Positions 1 through 9,097 of a DNA stretch of 64,000 nt are shown here, piece after piece. The DNA is taken from the NCBI RefSeq assembly GCF_031822435.1, contig NZ_JAVQLW010000001.1, forward strand, positions 2,489,501-2,553,500, given 5' to 3'. The number at the start of each line of letters is the position of its first letter. The first letter of the stretch is position 1. The notes beneath the pieces were generated by a model. That model ran no database searches, was not told the DNA's origin, and worked only from the letters and a program-made list of their open reading frames with translations. A program made the translations under genes and the position numbers. Origin of the DNA: Paracoccus sp. MBLB3053. GTDB taxonomy: Bacteria > Pseudomonadota > Alphaproteobacteria > Rhodobacterales > Rhodobacteraceae.

Positions 1-47
1 TCGGGGTCGTGTTCGCGCAACTGGTTTGCGCAATTTTCGAGGCTCAT
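1..47 (-). CDS. 5' end of a gene running off the left edge (possibly squalene/phytoene synthase family)
   Basis: An ATG at 47-45 overlaps the cimA stop codon as ATGA, so a co-transcribed gene starts here and leaves the window after 15 codons (MSLENCANQLREHDP). The first residues resemble the N-terminus of alphaproteobacterial squalene/phytoene synthase family proteins (MSLEACA..V...DPDR), but 15 residues are too few to prove this. What is seen directly is only the overlap and an open frame; the family is a guess. Confidence 0.35.
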   Translation of the reverse strand, partial: MSLENCANQLREHDP

Positions 48-1660
48 GCTGGCGTCACCCCGTCGCGGATCAGCTTCCAGCGGATCGCATCGACCAGGGC
101 CTCGAAGCTGGCATCCACGATGTTCGGCGAGACCCCGACCGTGGACCAGCGATTGCCCCGTCCATCCGCGCTGTCGATGATGACACGGGTTGCCGCATCT
201 GTTCCACCGCCGGTGATGCGGACACGAAAATCCACCAGATGCATGTCGTCGATATGGGACTGGTAGGGGCCGAGATCTTTCGCCAGCGACCGCCAGAGCG
301 CGTTGACGGGACCCCGGTCCTGCCCTTCGTCATCCATGCTTTCACTGACCGAAAGCATCCTTTCGCCACCGATCCGGACGACCACCACCGCCTCGGAAAC
401 CGAAATGCGCTTGCCGATCGCATTCCGCCGCCGCTCGACGGTCACCCGGTAGCGCTCGACATCGAAGAAGCGCTGCATGCGGCCCAGTTCGGCCAGCGCC
501 AGAAGCTCGAAGCTGGCCTGCGCGCCGTCATAGGCATAGCCTTGATCCTCGCGCATCTTCACCACGTCGAGTATCCGCGCGAGCGCCGGGTCGTCGCGGC
601 TGACCTCGATCCCAGCCTCGGCAAGGCGGGCGCGCAGGTTCGATTGCCCGGCCTGGTTCGACATCGGAATAACCCGTTCATTGCCGATGACCGCCGGCTC
701 GACATGCTCGTAGGTCGCGGGATTCTTCAGGATCGCGCTGGCATGAAGCCCCGCCTTGTGGGCGAAAGCCGAGGTGCCGACATAGGGTGCCGAGCGTGAC
801 GGCGCACGGTTCAGGATCTCGTCCAGCCGGCGCGAGATGCGGGTCAGGCTGGAAAGCCCCTCGGGGCTCACGCCGGTGTGCAACCGCGCACGATAGGGCT
901 CTTTCAGCAGCAGCGTCGGGATCAGCGTGGTCAGGCTGGCATTGCCGCAGCGCTCGCCCAGACCGTTCAGCGTGCCCTGGATCTGGCGCGCGCCAGCATC
1001 GACGGCGGCCAAAGTGCAGGCCACCGCATTGCCGGTATCGTCATGCGTATGAATCCCCAGATGGTCGCCGGGAATGCCCGCCGCGATCACCGCGCGGGTG
1101 ATCTCTCCGACGCGCTCGGGCAGCGTGCCGCCATTGGTGTCGCAAAGCACGACCCAGCGCGCCCCGGCCACCAGTGCCGCCTGCAGGCACGAAAGCGCGT
1201 AATCGGCATCGTCCTCGAACCCGTCGAAGAAATGCTCGGCATCAAAAAGCGCCTCGCGGCCCTGCGCGACCAGATGCGCGACCGAGGCCCGGATATTCTC
1301 GAGGTTCTCCTCGAGCGTGATGCCCAATGCCTCGCGGACGTGGAAGGGATGGGTCTTGCCGACTATGCAGACCGCCCCCGTCCCGGCGTTCAATACCCCG
1401 GCCAAGACCTCGTCATTCTCGGCCGAGCGGCCCGCGCGCTTGGTCATGCCAAAGGCGGTCATTGTCGCCCGGGTCGCAGGCGCCGAGGCGAAGAAATCGC
1501 TGTCCGTGGGATTCGCCCCCGGCCAGCCGCCTTCGATATAGTCGACGCCGATCTGGTCCAGCATCTGGGCGATCTCGGTCTTTTCGGCGGCAGAAAACTG
1601 CACGCCCTGGGTCTGCTGACCGTCGCGCAGGGTGGTGTCGTAAAGAAAGAGCCGCTCCAT
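44..1660 (-). CDS. cimA: Citramalate synthase (CimA-type, 538 aa)
   Basis: Condenses pyruvate and acetyl-CoA to (R)-citramalate, the entry to threonine-independent isoleucine synthesis. The N-terminal TIM-barrel begins with the LYDTTLRDGQQ signature (catalytic Arg12-Asp13). The metal-binding HTH triad is at residues 204-206, within GIHTHDDTGNAV. A C-terminal LeuA-type allosteric domain fills the last ~130 residues. The length (about 530 aa) and the insert pattern fit the CimA/TIGR00977 branch rather than LeuA or homocitrate synthase. The start codon overlaps the cysS stop (ATGA at 1657-1660 region) and its own stop overlaps the next gene, so this is a translationally coupled operon. Confidence 0.93.
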   Translation of the reverse strand: MERLFLYDTTLRDGQQTQGVQFSAAEKTEIAQMLDQIGVDYIEGGWPGANPTDSDFFASAPATRATMTAFGMTKRAGRSAENDEVLAGVLNAGTGAVCIVGKTHPFHVREALGITLEENLENIRASVAHLVAQGREALFDAEHFFDGFEDDADYALSCLQAALVAGARWVVLCDTNGGTLPERVGEITRAVIAAGIPGDHLGIHTHDDTGNAVACTLAAVDAGARQIQGTLNGLGERCGNASLTTLIPTLLLKEPYRARLHTGVSPEGLSSLTRISRRLDEILNRAPSRSAPYVGTSAFAHKAGLHASAILKNPATYEHVEPAVIGNERVIPMSNQAGQSNLRARLAEAGIEVSRDDPALARILDVVKMREDQGYAYDGAQASFELLALAELGRMQRFFDVERYRVTVERRRNAIGKRISVSEAVVVVRIGGERMLSVSESMDDEGQDRGPVNALWRSLAKDLGPYQSHIDDMHLVDFRVRITGGGTDAATRVIIDSADGRGNRWSTVGVSPNIVDASFEALVDAIRWKLIRDGVTPA

Positions 1661-3051
1661 CAGACCTGCCCGAGCTTGGCTGCGTCGAAATCCGGGCCTG
1701 CGAGCAACTCGACCCCGGCCGCGCTCATCCGCACCTCGACACCGGCCTCGGTCAGCTTCCGCTTCATGGCATCCACGGCCGAGAAATCCTTGCTGGCCTT
1801 GGCCTCGGCGCGCAAGGCGGTCATCCGCTCGGCAAGGGCGGAAAGATCCGGCGCCGCGCCGATCCAGACATCCAGCTCCGGCGTGAGAAGCCCCAGCAGG
1901 CGGGCGCTGGCCAGAAGGCCCGGCGCATCCCCCTGCCCGGCAAGCTCGTGCAGCGCCGCGATCGCACCCGCGCTGTTCAGGTCATCAGCCAAGGCGGCGA
2001 TGACGGCGGGTGCCGGGCTTGGCGCGGGGTCGATCCCCGCGACAAGGCCGCGCCACTTGCGCAGCACCGCCTCGGCCTCGCGGGCCTTCTCGGCCGTCCA
2101 GTCCATCGGCTTGCGGTAATGGGTGGAGAGCAGGACGAAGCGGATCACCTCGCCCGGAATGCCCTGATCAAGCAGATCCCGCACGGTGAAGAAATTGCCG
2201 AGCGATTTCGACATCTTCTTGCCCTCGACCTGCAGCATCTCGTTATGCAGCCAGGTGCGGGCAAATTCGCCATGCGGATGCGCGCAGCAGCTTTGCGCGA
2301 TCTCGTTTTCATGATGGGGGAATTGCAGGTCGATGCCGCCAGCATGGATATCGAAACTTTCTCCCAGCAGTTCATAGGCCATGGCCGAGCATTCGATATG
2401 CCAGCCCGGCCGCCCGCGCCCCCAGGGGCTTTCCCAGCCCGGCAAGCCGGCATCCGAGGGCTTCCACAGGACAAAATCCATCGGATCACGCTTGAAAGGC
2501 GCAACCTCGACGCGGGCGCCCGCGATCATGTCATCGACCGAACGTCCCGAAAGCCGGCCATATTCGGGATAGGAGCGGACATCGAAAAGCACATGGCCCG
2601 AGGCCTCATAGGCATGGCCCTTTTCGACCAGGCCCTGGATCATCTTGACCATCTGGGGGATGAAATCCGTCGCGCGGGGCTCGTGATCGGGGCGTGCCGC
2701 ACCCAGGGCATCCATATCGGCATGATACCAGCCTATCGTCTCGGCGGTGCGTTCCCGGATCAGCTCCTCAAGCGTTCCCGGCGCGCCCGCTTCCTTGCGG
2801 GCCAGCGCGGTCGCGTTGATCTTGTCGTCGACATCGGTGAAGTTGCGCACATAGGTGACGTGGCGCGCGCCATAGATCTGCCGCAGCAGGCGCACCAGCA
2901 CATCGAAGACCACGACGGGCCGGGCATTGCCGAGATGGGCGCGGTCATAAACGGTCGGCCCGCAGAGATAGATCCGCAGGTTCTGCGGGTCGATCGGTCG
3001 GAAAACCTCTTTCCCGCGTGTCTTGGTATTCGTCAGTCTGATCTCGACCAT
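1660..3051 (-). CDS. cysS: Cysteinyl-tRNA synthetase (463 aa)
   Basis: Charges tRNA-Cys with cysteine in the cytosol. The class I signature is visible: Cys30 in YLCGPTVYD (zinc ligand), the HIGH variant HLGN at residues 39-42, and KMSKS in [10 protein letters not shown] near residue 270. The further zinc ligands include WHIECSAMA and the HHENE segment. I chose the ATG at 3051 because GAGGG lies five bases upstream; an in-frame ATG seven codons earlier lacks such a site. It overlaps cimA by one base at the shared ATGA junction. About 180 bp upstream separate it from a divergent YjbR-like gene. Confidence 0.97.
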   Translation of the reverse strand: MVEIRLTNTKTRGKEVFRPIDPQNLRIYLCGPTVYDRAHLGNARPVVVFDVLVRLLRQIYGARHVTYVRNFTDVDDKINATALARKEAGAPGTLEELIRERTAETIGWYHADMDALGAARPDHEPRATDFIPQMVKMIQGLVEKGHAYEASGHVLFDVRSYPEYGRLSGRSVDDMIAGARVEVAPFKRDPMDFVLWKPSDAGLPGWESPWGRGRPGWHIECSAMAYELLGESFDIHAGGIDLQFPHHENEIAQSCCAHPHGEFARTWLHNEMLQVEGKKMSKSLGNFFTVRDLLDQGIPGEVIRFVLLSTHYRKPMDWTAEKAREAEAVLRKWRGLVAGIDPAPSPAPAVIAALADDLNSAGAIAALHELAGQGDAPGLLASARLLGLLTPELDVWIGAAPDLSALAERMTALRAEAKASKDFSAVDAMKRKLTEAGVEVRMSAAGVELLAGPDFDAAKLGQV

Positions 3052-3231
3052 GACTTCCCTCGAATTGGGCATCCCGAACCTGTCCCGGCGCGGGCGTCAT
3101 TGGTCACGAAGTAACGCCCGCCTGAATTTTCAGCCGGTAATGATGCAACGGATGGTGGCGGCGTAGAGCTTCATGCCGTTGCCTTAAACCATCACCTTGC
3201 CTCTGCCAAGAGAGGCTGCAAGACTCGATGC

Positions 3232-3576
3232 ATGAGCCGGGAACTTGTCAACGAGATCTGCGCCGCGCAACCGGGTTCGGAATGGTCCGATCCCTGGGGT
3301 GGCGGCCATGATTGCTGGAAGATCGGCGGCAAGACTTTTGCCGTGACCGGCACGCAGGGGACGCATGTCTCGGTCAAGACCGATGGCGAGGAGATCGCCA
3401 ACTTCCTGATCGAGACTGGTATCGGAATGCGCGCGCCCTACCTGCATCGCAGTTGGGTGGCGCTGCCGCTTGATTCCGCGCCGGACGAGCTGGCGCATCG
3501 TATCCGGCAGAGCTACCGCATCGTGCGATCGGGCCTGCCGAAAAAAATCCAGGCTGGCCTGCCCCCCGTGGTCTAG
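3232..3576 (+). CDS. MmcQ/YjbR family protein (114 aa)
   Basis: A small cytosolic protein of the MmcQ/YjbR (DUF419) family, whose members have a double-wing, DNA-binding-like fold and no firmly established role. Family hallmarks are the N-terminal LVNEICAAQPG, the W..G..CWKIGGKTFA strand pair and the C-terminal ..W.ALPLDSAPDEL...I..SY..V..GLPKK segment. It is about the family's usual length (110-120 aa). It stands alone between two minus-strand units, so context does not add to the function. Confidence 0.85.
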   Translation: MSRELVNEICAAQPGSEWSDPWGGGHDCWKIGGKTFAVTGTQGTHVSVKTDGEEIANFLIETGIGMRAPYLHRSWVALPLDSAPDELAHRIRQSYRIVRSGLPKKIQAGLPPVV

Positions 3577-3649
3577 ATCGCGCAGAGTTGGTTCCTGCCG
3601 CAGCAATGGCTTCGGCGGCAGGAAGGTCGGCGGCAGGAGGTCTGCGTTC

Positions 3650-4090
3650 TCAGCTTGGAACTTGCGCGGCCAATTGTTGCAGCAGCGCGTCCATCTGCTT
3701 GCAAAGCGCGTCTTCGGTCGTCTTCTGCTCCGATGCCGCGTCGGCCAGCGTGCGCTCGACCCCCATGGCCGAAACCGTGCCCGTTTTCCCGAGCGTCTCG
3801 GCCGCGTCACCCTTTGCGGCATCGCCTTGCGGGATCATCCCCAAAAGCCTGTTCTGGGTTGCCACCGCACGGCTGTCGATGAACCCCTTGTCCTCGCAAT
3901 AGGTCAGCACGCCCAACTGATTGCGTGCGCTTTCATAGGCAGCGCCCGTGTCGGTTGCGCTCGCCTCTGCCTGGACAGCCGCTTCGGGCGCGGCGGTCGT
4001 TTCGGCAGGACTGGCCTCCTGCGCAATGGCTGTCCCGACAGTCAGCGCCGAAACAGCGAGTGCAGAAAGAAGGGCGGTACGTGCAAGCAT
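3650..4090 (-). CDS. Secreted Ala-rich protein (146 aa), function unknown
   Basis: The ATG at 4090 is preceded by CGGAG seven bases upstream and gives a classical signal peptide (MLARTALLSALAVSALT then AIAQ, cleavage near residue 23). Starting at the upstream ATG (4162) would bury the signal, so I reject it. The mature part has a low-complexity Ala/Glu/Thr linker (about 24-50), then a compact helical domain with NQLGVLTYCEDKGF and LGMIPQGDAAKGDAAE, and a Cys pair (TYCEDKG; ALCKQMDALLQQL) that could form a disulfide. Similar rhodobacterial proteins are annotated 'pore-forming ESAT-6 family', a label I consider weak. It lies just downstream of potA on the same strand, but 95 bp away. Confidence 0.75.
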   Translation of the reverse strand: MLARTALLSALAVSALTVGTAIAQEASPAETTAAPEAAVQAEASATDTGAAYESARNQLGVLTYCEDKGFIDSRAVATQNRLLGMIPQGDAAKGDAAETLGKTGTVSAMGVERTLADAASEQKTTEDALCKQMDALLQQLAAQVPS

Positions 4091-4185
4091 TCCAGATCTC
4101 CGTCTTTTGCCTTGTGCAACACTTGGCATGGCTATTCTTGCACCGCAAATTGCGGATGGCAATTTCCCGCTTAGATTGAATCAGA

Positions 4186-5346
4186 TCAGCGGAAAAGCAC
4201 CAATGAGCCTGGGGACCAACTCACATTTGCGCGTGTTCCCACATCCTGGACTTCGCGCCCGAAAACATTGCGCATGGCGATGCGGATCGGCCGCGCCTTG
4301 CCGTCGAAACCTTCCGAGCCGTCAAGGCGCACATCGTAATAGGTCATGTCCCCATAATAGACGACCTCGTCGATGACACCCGGGGTTGTCCGGCCAACGG
4401 TCGCCGGCTGGCCCGAGGTCACGATCGAAACCGCCTCGGGGCGGAAACCCACCGTGGGCCCTTCGTCACCGGGATCGGCCTTGCTGACATTCGCGGCCGG
4501 AATTTCGACGCGGCCAAGACCGGGAACCTCGACCTCGACCCCGTCCGAAGTATCACCGTGGATGCGCGCGGGCAGGAAGTTCATCACGCCGATGAAATCG
4601 GCCACCCGCCGGCTGGCGGGGCGGGCATAAAGCGCCTCGGGCCCGTCGAGCTGGGCGATCTGACCCTCGAACATCACCGCAATGCGGTCGGACATGACCA
4701 ATGCCTCTTCCTGGTCATGCGTGACCAGAACGAAGGTGATGCCCACCTGCCGTTGCAGCTTGATCAGTTCGACCTGCATCTGTTCGCGCATCTTGCGATC
4801 CAGCGCCGAAAGCGGCTCGTCAAGCAGCAGAACCTTGGGTTTCAGGATCAGCGCCCGTGCCAGCGCGACCCGCTGTCGCTGACCACCGGACAGCGCATGG
4901 GAGGCGCGGTTGCCAAAACCCTTGAGCCCGACCATCTCGAGCGCCTCCTCGACCGCCGCGGCCTTTTCCGCCTTGGATCGCGGATCGCGGCGCAGGCCGA
5001 AGCCGACATTCTCGGCAACGGTCAGATGCGGAAAGATGGCATAGGACTGGAAAACCATGTTGGTGGGACGGCTGTTCGCCGGCACACCCTCCATGTCCTG
5101 ACCGTCGATCAGAACCACGCCGTCCGAGATGTCCTCGAACCCCGCGATGGTGCGCAGGAGCGTGGTCTTGCCGCAGCCAGATGGGCCAAGCAGCGAGAAG
5201 AACTCGCCCGCCCGGATGGTGAGGTCGATCCCGCGAAGCGCGTGGTAATCGCCGTAATGTTTCTGGACGCCCCGGATTTCGATCATCGGGCGTGCCACGG
5301 CAGTGCGGGCGCGATGTGCTGCGGTGCTGCTGGCGGGAGCGGTCAC
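4186..5346 (-). CDS. potA: Polyamine-type ABC transporter ATPase (386 aa)
   Basis: ATP-hydrolysing subunit of a PotABCD-type (spermidine/putrescine) importer. Walker A is GPSGCGKTTLL, the ABC signature is LSGGQRQRVALARAL, Walker B is VLLLDEPLSALD, and the H-loop is VTHDQEEAL. A C-terminal TOBE-like domain takes up the last ~120 residues. The chosen GTG start at 5346 overlaps the potC stop (GTGA) and has GGAGG at the right distance; an internal ATG 20 codons later (MIEIRGV) is the alternative. It is the last gene of a three-gene set. The substrate is inferred from family resemblance and could also be another small cationic or iron-like ligand. Confidence 0.9.
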   Translation of the reverse strand: MTAPASSTAAHRARTAVARPMIEIRGVQKHYGDYHALRGIDLTIRAGEFFSLLGPSGCGKTTLLRTIAGFEDISDGVVLIDGQDMEGVPANSRPTNMVFQSYAIFPHLTVAENVGFGLRRDPRSKAEKAAAVEEALEMVGLKGFGNRASHALSGGQRQRVALARALILKPKVLLLDEPLSALDRKMREQMQVELIKLQRQVGITFVLVTHDQEEALVMSDRIAVMFEGQIAQLDGPEALYARPASRRVADFIGVMNFLPARIHGDTSDGVEVEVPGLGRVEIPAANVSKADPGDEGPTVGFRPEAVSIVTSGQPATVGRTTPGVIDEVVYYGDMTYYDVRLDGSEGFDGKARPIRIAMRNVFGREVQDVGTRANVSWSPGSLVLFR

Positions 5347-6149
5347 AGGAAGCCTCCGGTGTCTTTGGCGCCGGTCTTGGCAATGCCCCGACGGCGGAAA
5401 TATTCGGCGAATGTCAGAAGAATGATCGACATGACCACCAGCACCGTTCCCAGCGCCATGATCATCGGGATCTGTTTCGGGAAACGTAGCTGACTGAAGA
5501 TATAGGTCGGCAGCGTGGGCTCATTCCCGGCAAGGAAGAAGGCGATGATGAATTCGTCCAGGCTGATCGTGAAGCTCATCAGCAGCGACGAGATGATGCC
5601 GGGCATGACCAGCGGCAGGATCACCAGGCGGAAGGCGCTCCATTTCGTTTCACCCAGATCGTAGGCGGCTTCTTCCAGCGAGCGGTCGAGCGAGTTGAAG
5701 GCGGTGGACAGGATCACTGTCGCATAGGGCATGCAGATCAGCGTGTGGCCCAGGATCACGGTCAGGATGTTCAGCTGAACGCCGATCGAAAGCAGCACGA
5801 CCAGAAGCGAGATCGACACGATGATCTCGGGCAGGACCAGGGGCAGCATGATCAGTCCCATGATCGGCCCCTTGCCGGGGAATTCGAACCGGGTCGTGGC
5901 CCGAGCAGCGAAGATGCCGAGACAGGTCGCGAAGATCGACGAACAGACGGCAATGGTGAGCGAATTGAAAAGCGCCCGCCGCAGCGATGCGTTCTCGAAC
6001 ATCTGCGTGAACCATTGGCCTGTGAAGCCTTTCAGCGGAAAGGCGATCACGGTTCCGGAATTGAACGCAAAGACCGGCAGAAGCAGGATCGGCGCGTAAA
6101 GGAACAGCAGGTAGAAGATCGCGTAGATGCGCAGCCCGCCCCCCTTCAT
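5343..6149 (-). CDS. potC: Polyamine-type ABC transporter permease PotC-like (268 aa)
   Basis: Inner-membrane permease of the importer, with six predicted membrane segments starting at IYAIFYLLFLYAPILLLPVFAF. The EAA loop that docks the ATPase is EEAAYDLGETKWSAFRLVILPLVMPGI near residues 160-190. It overlaps potB upstream (ATGA) and potA downstream (GTGA), so the three subunits are translationally coupled. The length (about 265 aa) matches PotC and PotI. No periplasmic binding protein gene occurs nearby. Confidence 0.9.
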   Translation of the reverse strand: MKGGGLRIYAIFYLLFLYAPILLLPVFAFNSGTVIAFPLKGFTGQWFTQMFENASLRRALFNSLTIAVCSSIFATCLGIFAARATTRFEFPGKGPIMGLIMLPLVLPEIIVSISLLVVLLSIGVQLNILTVILGHTLICMPYATVILSTAFNSLDRSLEEAAYDLGETKWSAFRLVILPLVMPGIISSLLMSFTISLDEFIIAFFLAGNEPTLPTYIFSQLRFPKQIPMIMALGTVLVVMSIILLTFAEYFRRRGIAKTGAKDTGGFL

Positions 6150-7015
6150 TGCCGCACCTTGAGGAAACGGCGGTTCATGGCCACAAAAATCAGGCTGATC
6201 ACCGCCACGATGATCATCGCGGTCACGGCCAGAGCCGATCCCAGCGGACGGTTGTCGAGGTCAAGCATCTGGGCCTGGATCATGTTGGCGATCATCGGGA
6301 TCTTGCCGCCCCCGATCAGGGCCGGGGTGACATAGTCGCCGATGGTCGGAATGAAGACGATGAGCGAGGCGGCGACGACCCCGGGCATGGCCAGCGGAAG
6401 CGTGACCCGCCAGAAGGTCATGGCACGGCTTTCCCCCAGATCGCGCCCTGCTTCTAGAAGGGAACGGTCGATCTTCTCGAGCGCGATGAAGATCGGCAGA
6501 ATAGCGAATGGCGCATAGGCGTGGGCCAGAGTGATGACGATCGAGTTCACGTTGTAGAGCAAAAAGCTCAGCGGTTGGTCGATGATCCCAAGGGTCTTGA
6601 GCCCGGAATTGACCACCCCGTTATAGCCCAGGATCACCTTCCACAGGAAAACCCGGATGAGGTAGCTGGTCCAGAACGGGATGGTGATGAGAAAGAGCCA
6701 AAGCGACTTGCGTCCGGGCGAAACGGCAAAGCTGAGGAAATAGGCGACAGGGAAGGCCAGCGCGACCGTCACGAGTGTCACCAGCGCGGCCACCAGCAGC
6801 GAGCGCAGCATGATCGTGCGCACGATCGGGTCCGAAAGGACTGCCCGGTAATTCTCGAAGGTGAATTCCCGGATGACGGTCAGATATCCGTCCTTGAGGA
6901 ATGAATAGGCCAGAATGGTAAGCAATGGCGCTGCGAGAACCAGCATTGCATAGCCAAGAGGCGGTGCGATCAGGGTCAGCCCCTGAGCGGATTGTGATCG
7001 GTTTCCTGAAGCCAT
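6146..7015 (-). CDS. potB: Polyamine-type ABC transporter permease PotB-like (289 aa)
   Basis: Inner-membrane permease partner of PotC. Six hydrophobic helices begin with PLGYAMLVLAAPLLTILAYSFL, and the EAA loop is LLEAGRDLGESRAMTFWRVTLPLAMPGV. I use the ATG at 7015, preceded by AAGGGCAGGGG. An upstream TTG at 7078 would add 21 hydrophilic residues and coincides with a TTGACA that looks more like a promoter -35 element than a start. It is the first gene of the potB-potC-potA unit; the usual potD partner is missing on either side. Confidence 0.88.
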   Translation of the reverse strand: MASGNRSQSAQGLTLIAPPLGYAMLVLAAPLLTILAYSFLKDGYLTVIREFTFENYRAVLSDPIVRTIMLRSLLVAALVTLVTVALAFPVAYFLSFAVSPGRKSLWLFLITIPFWTSYLIRVFLWKVILGYNGVVNSGLKTLGIIDQPLSFLLYNVNSIVITLAHAYAPFAILPIFIALEKIDRSLLEAGRDLGESRAMTFWRVTLPLAMPGVVAASLIVFIPTIGDYVTPALIGGGKIPMIANMIQAQMLDLDNRPLGSALAVTAMIIVAVISLIFVAMNRRFLKVRQ

Positions 7016-7115
7016 CCCCTGCCCTTGCGACCTTGACCCTGCACTTTCCTTACGCAAGTTTTCACGCGGAATTGTCAAGCGAAAGCAGTTTCACCCGGAT
7101 TTCATGCCGTAAGGT

Positions 7116-7541
7116 TCAGCTTGCCTGAAAACTCACCAGCACCTCGCGGCGATGGGGATGGCGGCGGTGCTCGACAAGGTAGATCCCCTGCCATGTGCCC
7201 AGCAGCATGCGCCCCTGCTCGACCGGGATCTGCAGGCTCGTCGGCAGGACGGCCGCCTTGAGATGGGCCGGCATGTCGTCGGGACCTTCGGAACGGTGGG
7301 TGATCCAGCCCATTGACGGGTGATCCGAGGAAGGCGCGATCCGGTCGAGCCAGTTCAGCAAGTCGTGCTGCACATCGGGATCGGCGTTTTCCTGGATCAG
7401 GAGCGAACACGAGGTGTGCCTGACAAAAAGGCTGACGACCCCATCCAGGGCAGACGCTGCGCGGAGGCCTTGCGCGACTTCGCGCGTAAGTTCGTAAAAG
7501 CCTGCACCATTCGTCTCGACGGTCAAGCGTCTCAGGCTCAC
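7116..7541 (-). CDS. YjbQ family (UPF0047) protein (141 aa)
   Basis: Member of the YjbQ/UPF0047 family, annotated elsewhere as secondary thiamine-phosphate synthase because some members rescue thiE mutants. The family core is obvious: VSLFVRHTSCSLLIQENADPDV followed by HDLLNWLDRIAP, then LPTSLQIPVEQGRMLLGTWQGIYLVEHR. The conserved His and Asp residues of the trimeric active site are in RHTS and the DP.V..D segment. The start is a GTG that overlaps the rmuC stop as GTGA, so it is co-translated with rmuC. The real physiological role is unsettled. Confidence 0.9.
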   Translation of the reverse strand: MSLRRLTVETNGAGFYELTREVAQGLRAASALDGVVSLFVRHTSCSLLIQENADPDVQHDLLNWLDRIAPSSDHPSMGWITHRSEGPDDMPAHLKAAVLPTSLQIPVEQGRMLLGTWQGIYLVEHRRHPHRREVLVSFQAS

Positions 7542-9025
7542 TCGGCCGCCTCCCCCGGCGCTTCCAGCGCGCCGCCATCATGATCGAGCCCGATCCGTTT
7601 CTGCGTTCTTGCGCCCAGTTCGCGCAACATCTCGGCCTGGCGGATCACATTGCCTGACCCCCGGGTCAGGCGGTCCATGGCCGTCGAATGGCTTTTCTGC
7701 GCGCGGTCCAGGGCCGCTCCGACATCTTCGATGGCCATGATGAAGCCATGCAGCTTGTCGTAGAGTTGGCCGGCCCGTGCCGCAATCTGCATGGCGTTCG
7801 ATTCGCGCCGCTCGACCGTCCAGATGTGGTCGACCGTTCGCAGGGTCAGCATCAGCGTCGTGGGCGTGGCAAGGCCAACGCGGTTCTCCATCGCATGCCG
7901 GGCAAGATCGGGATCGACGCGAAGCGCCTCGGAAAACGCGCCTTCGACGGGAATGAACATGATGACGTAATCGACCGATCCGTCATCGAGCGCCTGATAT
8001 CCCTTGGCGGCAAGCTGCGCCACATGCCCCCTGACCGAAGCGACATGACGACGCAGCGCGGCTTCGCGCGTCAACGGATCTTCGGCGTTCACCGCCTCTT
8101 CATAGGCGTTCAGCGACACCTTGCTGTCGATCACCAACAGCTTGCGCTGGGGCATCTTCACGATAACATCGGGACGCCAGAGCTTGCCCGCCTCGTCGCG
8201 ATGACTTGTTTGGGTGGTGTAATGCGTGCCCTCGATCAGCCCAGAATCCTCGAGGATGCGCTCAAGGATCATTTCGCCCCAGGCGCCGCGTTTCTGGCTG
8301 TCGCCCTTGAGCGCCCGTGTGAGGGCGACGGCTTCCTGCGAGATCTGCTCGGACCGCTTGTGCAGATATTCGATCTGTTCCTTGAGCCGCGCGCGTTCTT
8401 CGTCGGTGGCCTTGTTGCGCGCCTGCAATTCCGTCTGAAAGCGGTTCACCTGATCGCGGAACGGATTGAGCAGGGCATGAAGCTGATCGCCATGCGCTTT
8501 CTGCATCTCGGCGCCCTGCTGGCGCAATGTCTCGTTGGCCATGAGTCGGAAATGACCCGTCATTTCCTCGCGCAATTCCCGAAGCGTCTGGATGTCACGC
8601 TCGGCCGCGTCACGGTCCTTTTCCGCGGCCAGACGGGTTTCGGCGAGTTCGCGTTGCAGCGATGAAACGAGGTTTCGTTCCCGATGCAGCGCATCCGTCA
8701 ATGCGTCGCGTTCCTCGACAAGCTCGCGCAGGCGCTGGGACAGGTTCTCGGCGCGGGCTTCCGCACGGCTTGTCGCACGAAGCTGATCCTGGAATGCACG
8801 AGCATCGGCATCGACGCGTCCGCGCAGAGCCTCTTCGGAATGCTGAAGCCGGCCAATCTGCTCGGCCGCCTCTGCCCTGCCCCGCTTCAGCATCAGGAAA
8901 AGCGCGATGACCACGCCGAACAGAACCACCAGCAACAGTTGCAGATTGCCGGAATCGCCGAGCCAGGCCTTGAGAAAATCGGACACGCTGCTCACCTCGG
9001 TCTGACCGGTTCGTCGGTCACGCAT
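7538..9025 (-). CDS. rmuC: RmuC-type DNA recombination protein (482-495 aa)
   Basis: RmuC proteins limit inversions between short inverted repeats and resemble structure-specific nucleases. A membrane anchor (LLLVVLFGVVIALFLML) lies near the N-terminus, followed by a long coiled coil rich in Glu, Arg and Ala (about residues 45-220). The RmuC domain then includes GAWGEMILERILEDSGL, WRPDVIVKMPQRKLLVIDSKVS and the DYVIMFIPVEGAF segment. Two starts are possible: the ATG at 9025, or a GTG at 8986 preceded by GAGGTGAG, which would give 482 aa; the second looks better served by a ribosome site. The stop overlaps yjbQ. Confidence 0.92.
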   Translation of the reverse strand: MRDRRTGQTEVSSVSDFLKAWLGDSGNLQLLLVVLFGVVIALFLMLKRGRAEAAEQIGRLQHSEEALRGRVDADARAFQDQLRATSRAEARAENLSQRLRELVEERDALTDALHRERNLVSSLQRELAETRLAAEKDRDAAERDIQTLRELREEMTGHFRLMANETLRQQGAEMQKAHGDQLHALLNPFRDQVNRFQTELQARNKATDEERARLKEQIEYLHKRSEQISQEAVALTRALKGDSQKRGAWGEMILERILEDSGLIEGTHYTTQTSHRDEAGKLWRPDVIVKMPQRKLLVIDSKVSLNAYEEAVNAEDPLTREAALRRHVASVRGHVAQLAAKGYQALDDGSVDYVIMFIPVEGAFSEALRVDPDLARHAMENRVGLATPTTLMLTLRTVDHIWTVERRESNAMQIAARAGQLYDKLHGFIMAIEDVGAALDRAQKSHSTAMDRLTRGSGNVIRQAEMLRELGARTQKRIGLDHDGGALEAPGEAAE

Positions 9026-9097
9026 TGTCGTTGAGGCGAGTGTTCACCTTTCACCCCGAGAATGCAAGCTGGAGATGACACAGAACTTCTTGCGAGA

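Noticed and set aside
1327..3114. 595-codon plus-strand frame opposite cimA/cysS
   Set aside because: Spans two well-supported genes on the other strand; sequence is Arg/Pro-rich and unlike any family.
3070..3130. CGGGCGT...ACGCCCG inverted repeat upstream of cysS
   Set aside because: Loop of 16 bases and no T-run; too weak to call a terminator or riboswitch.
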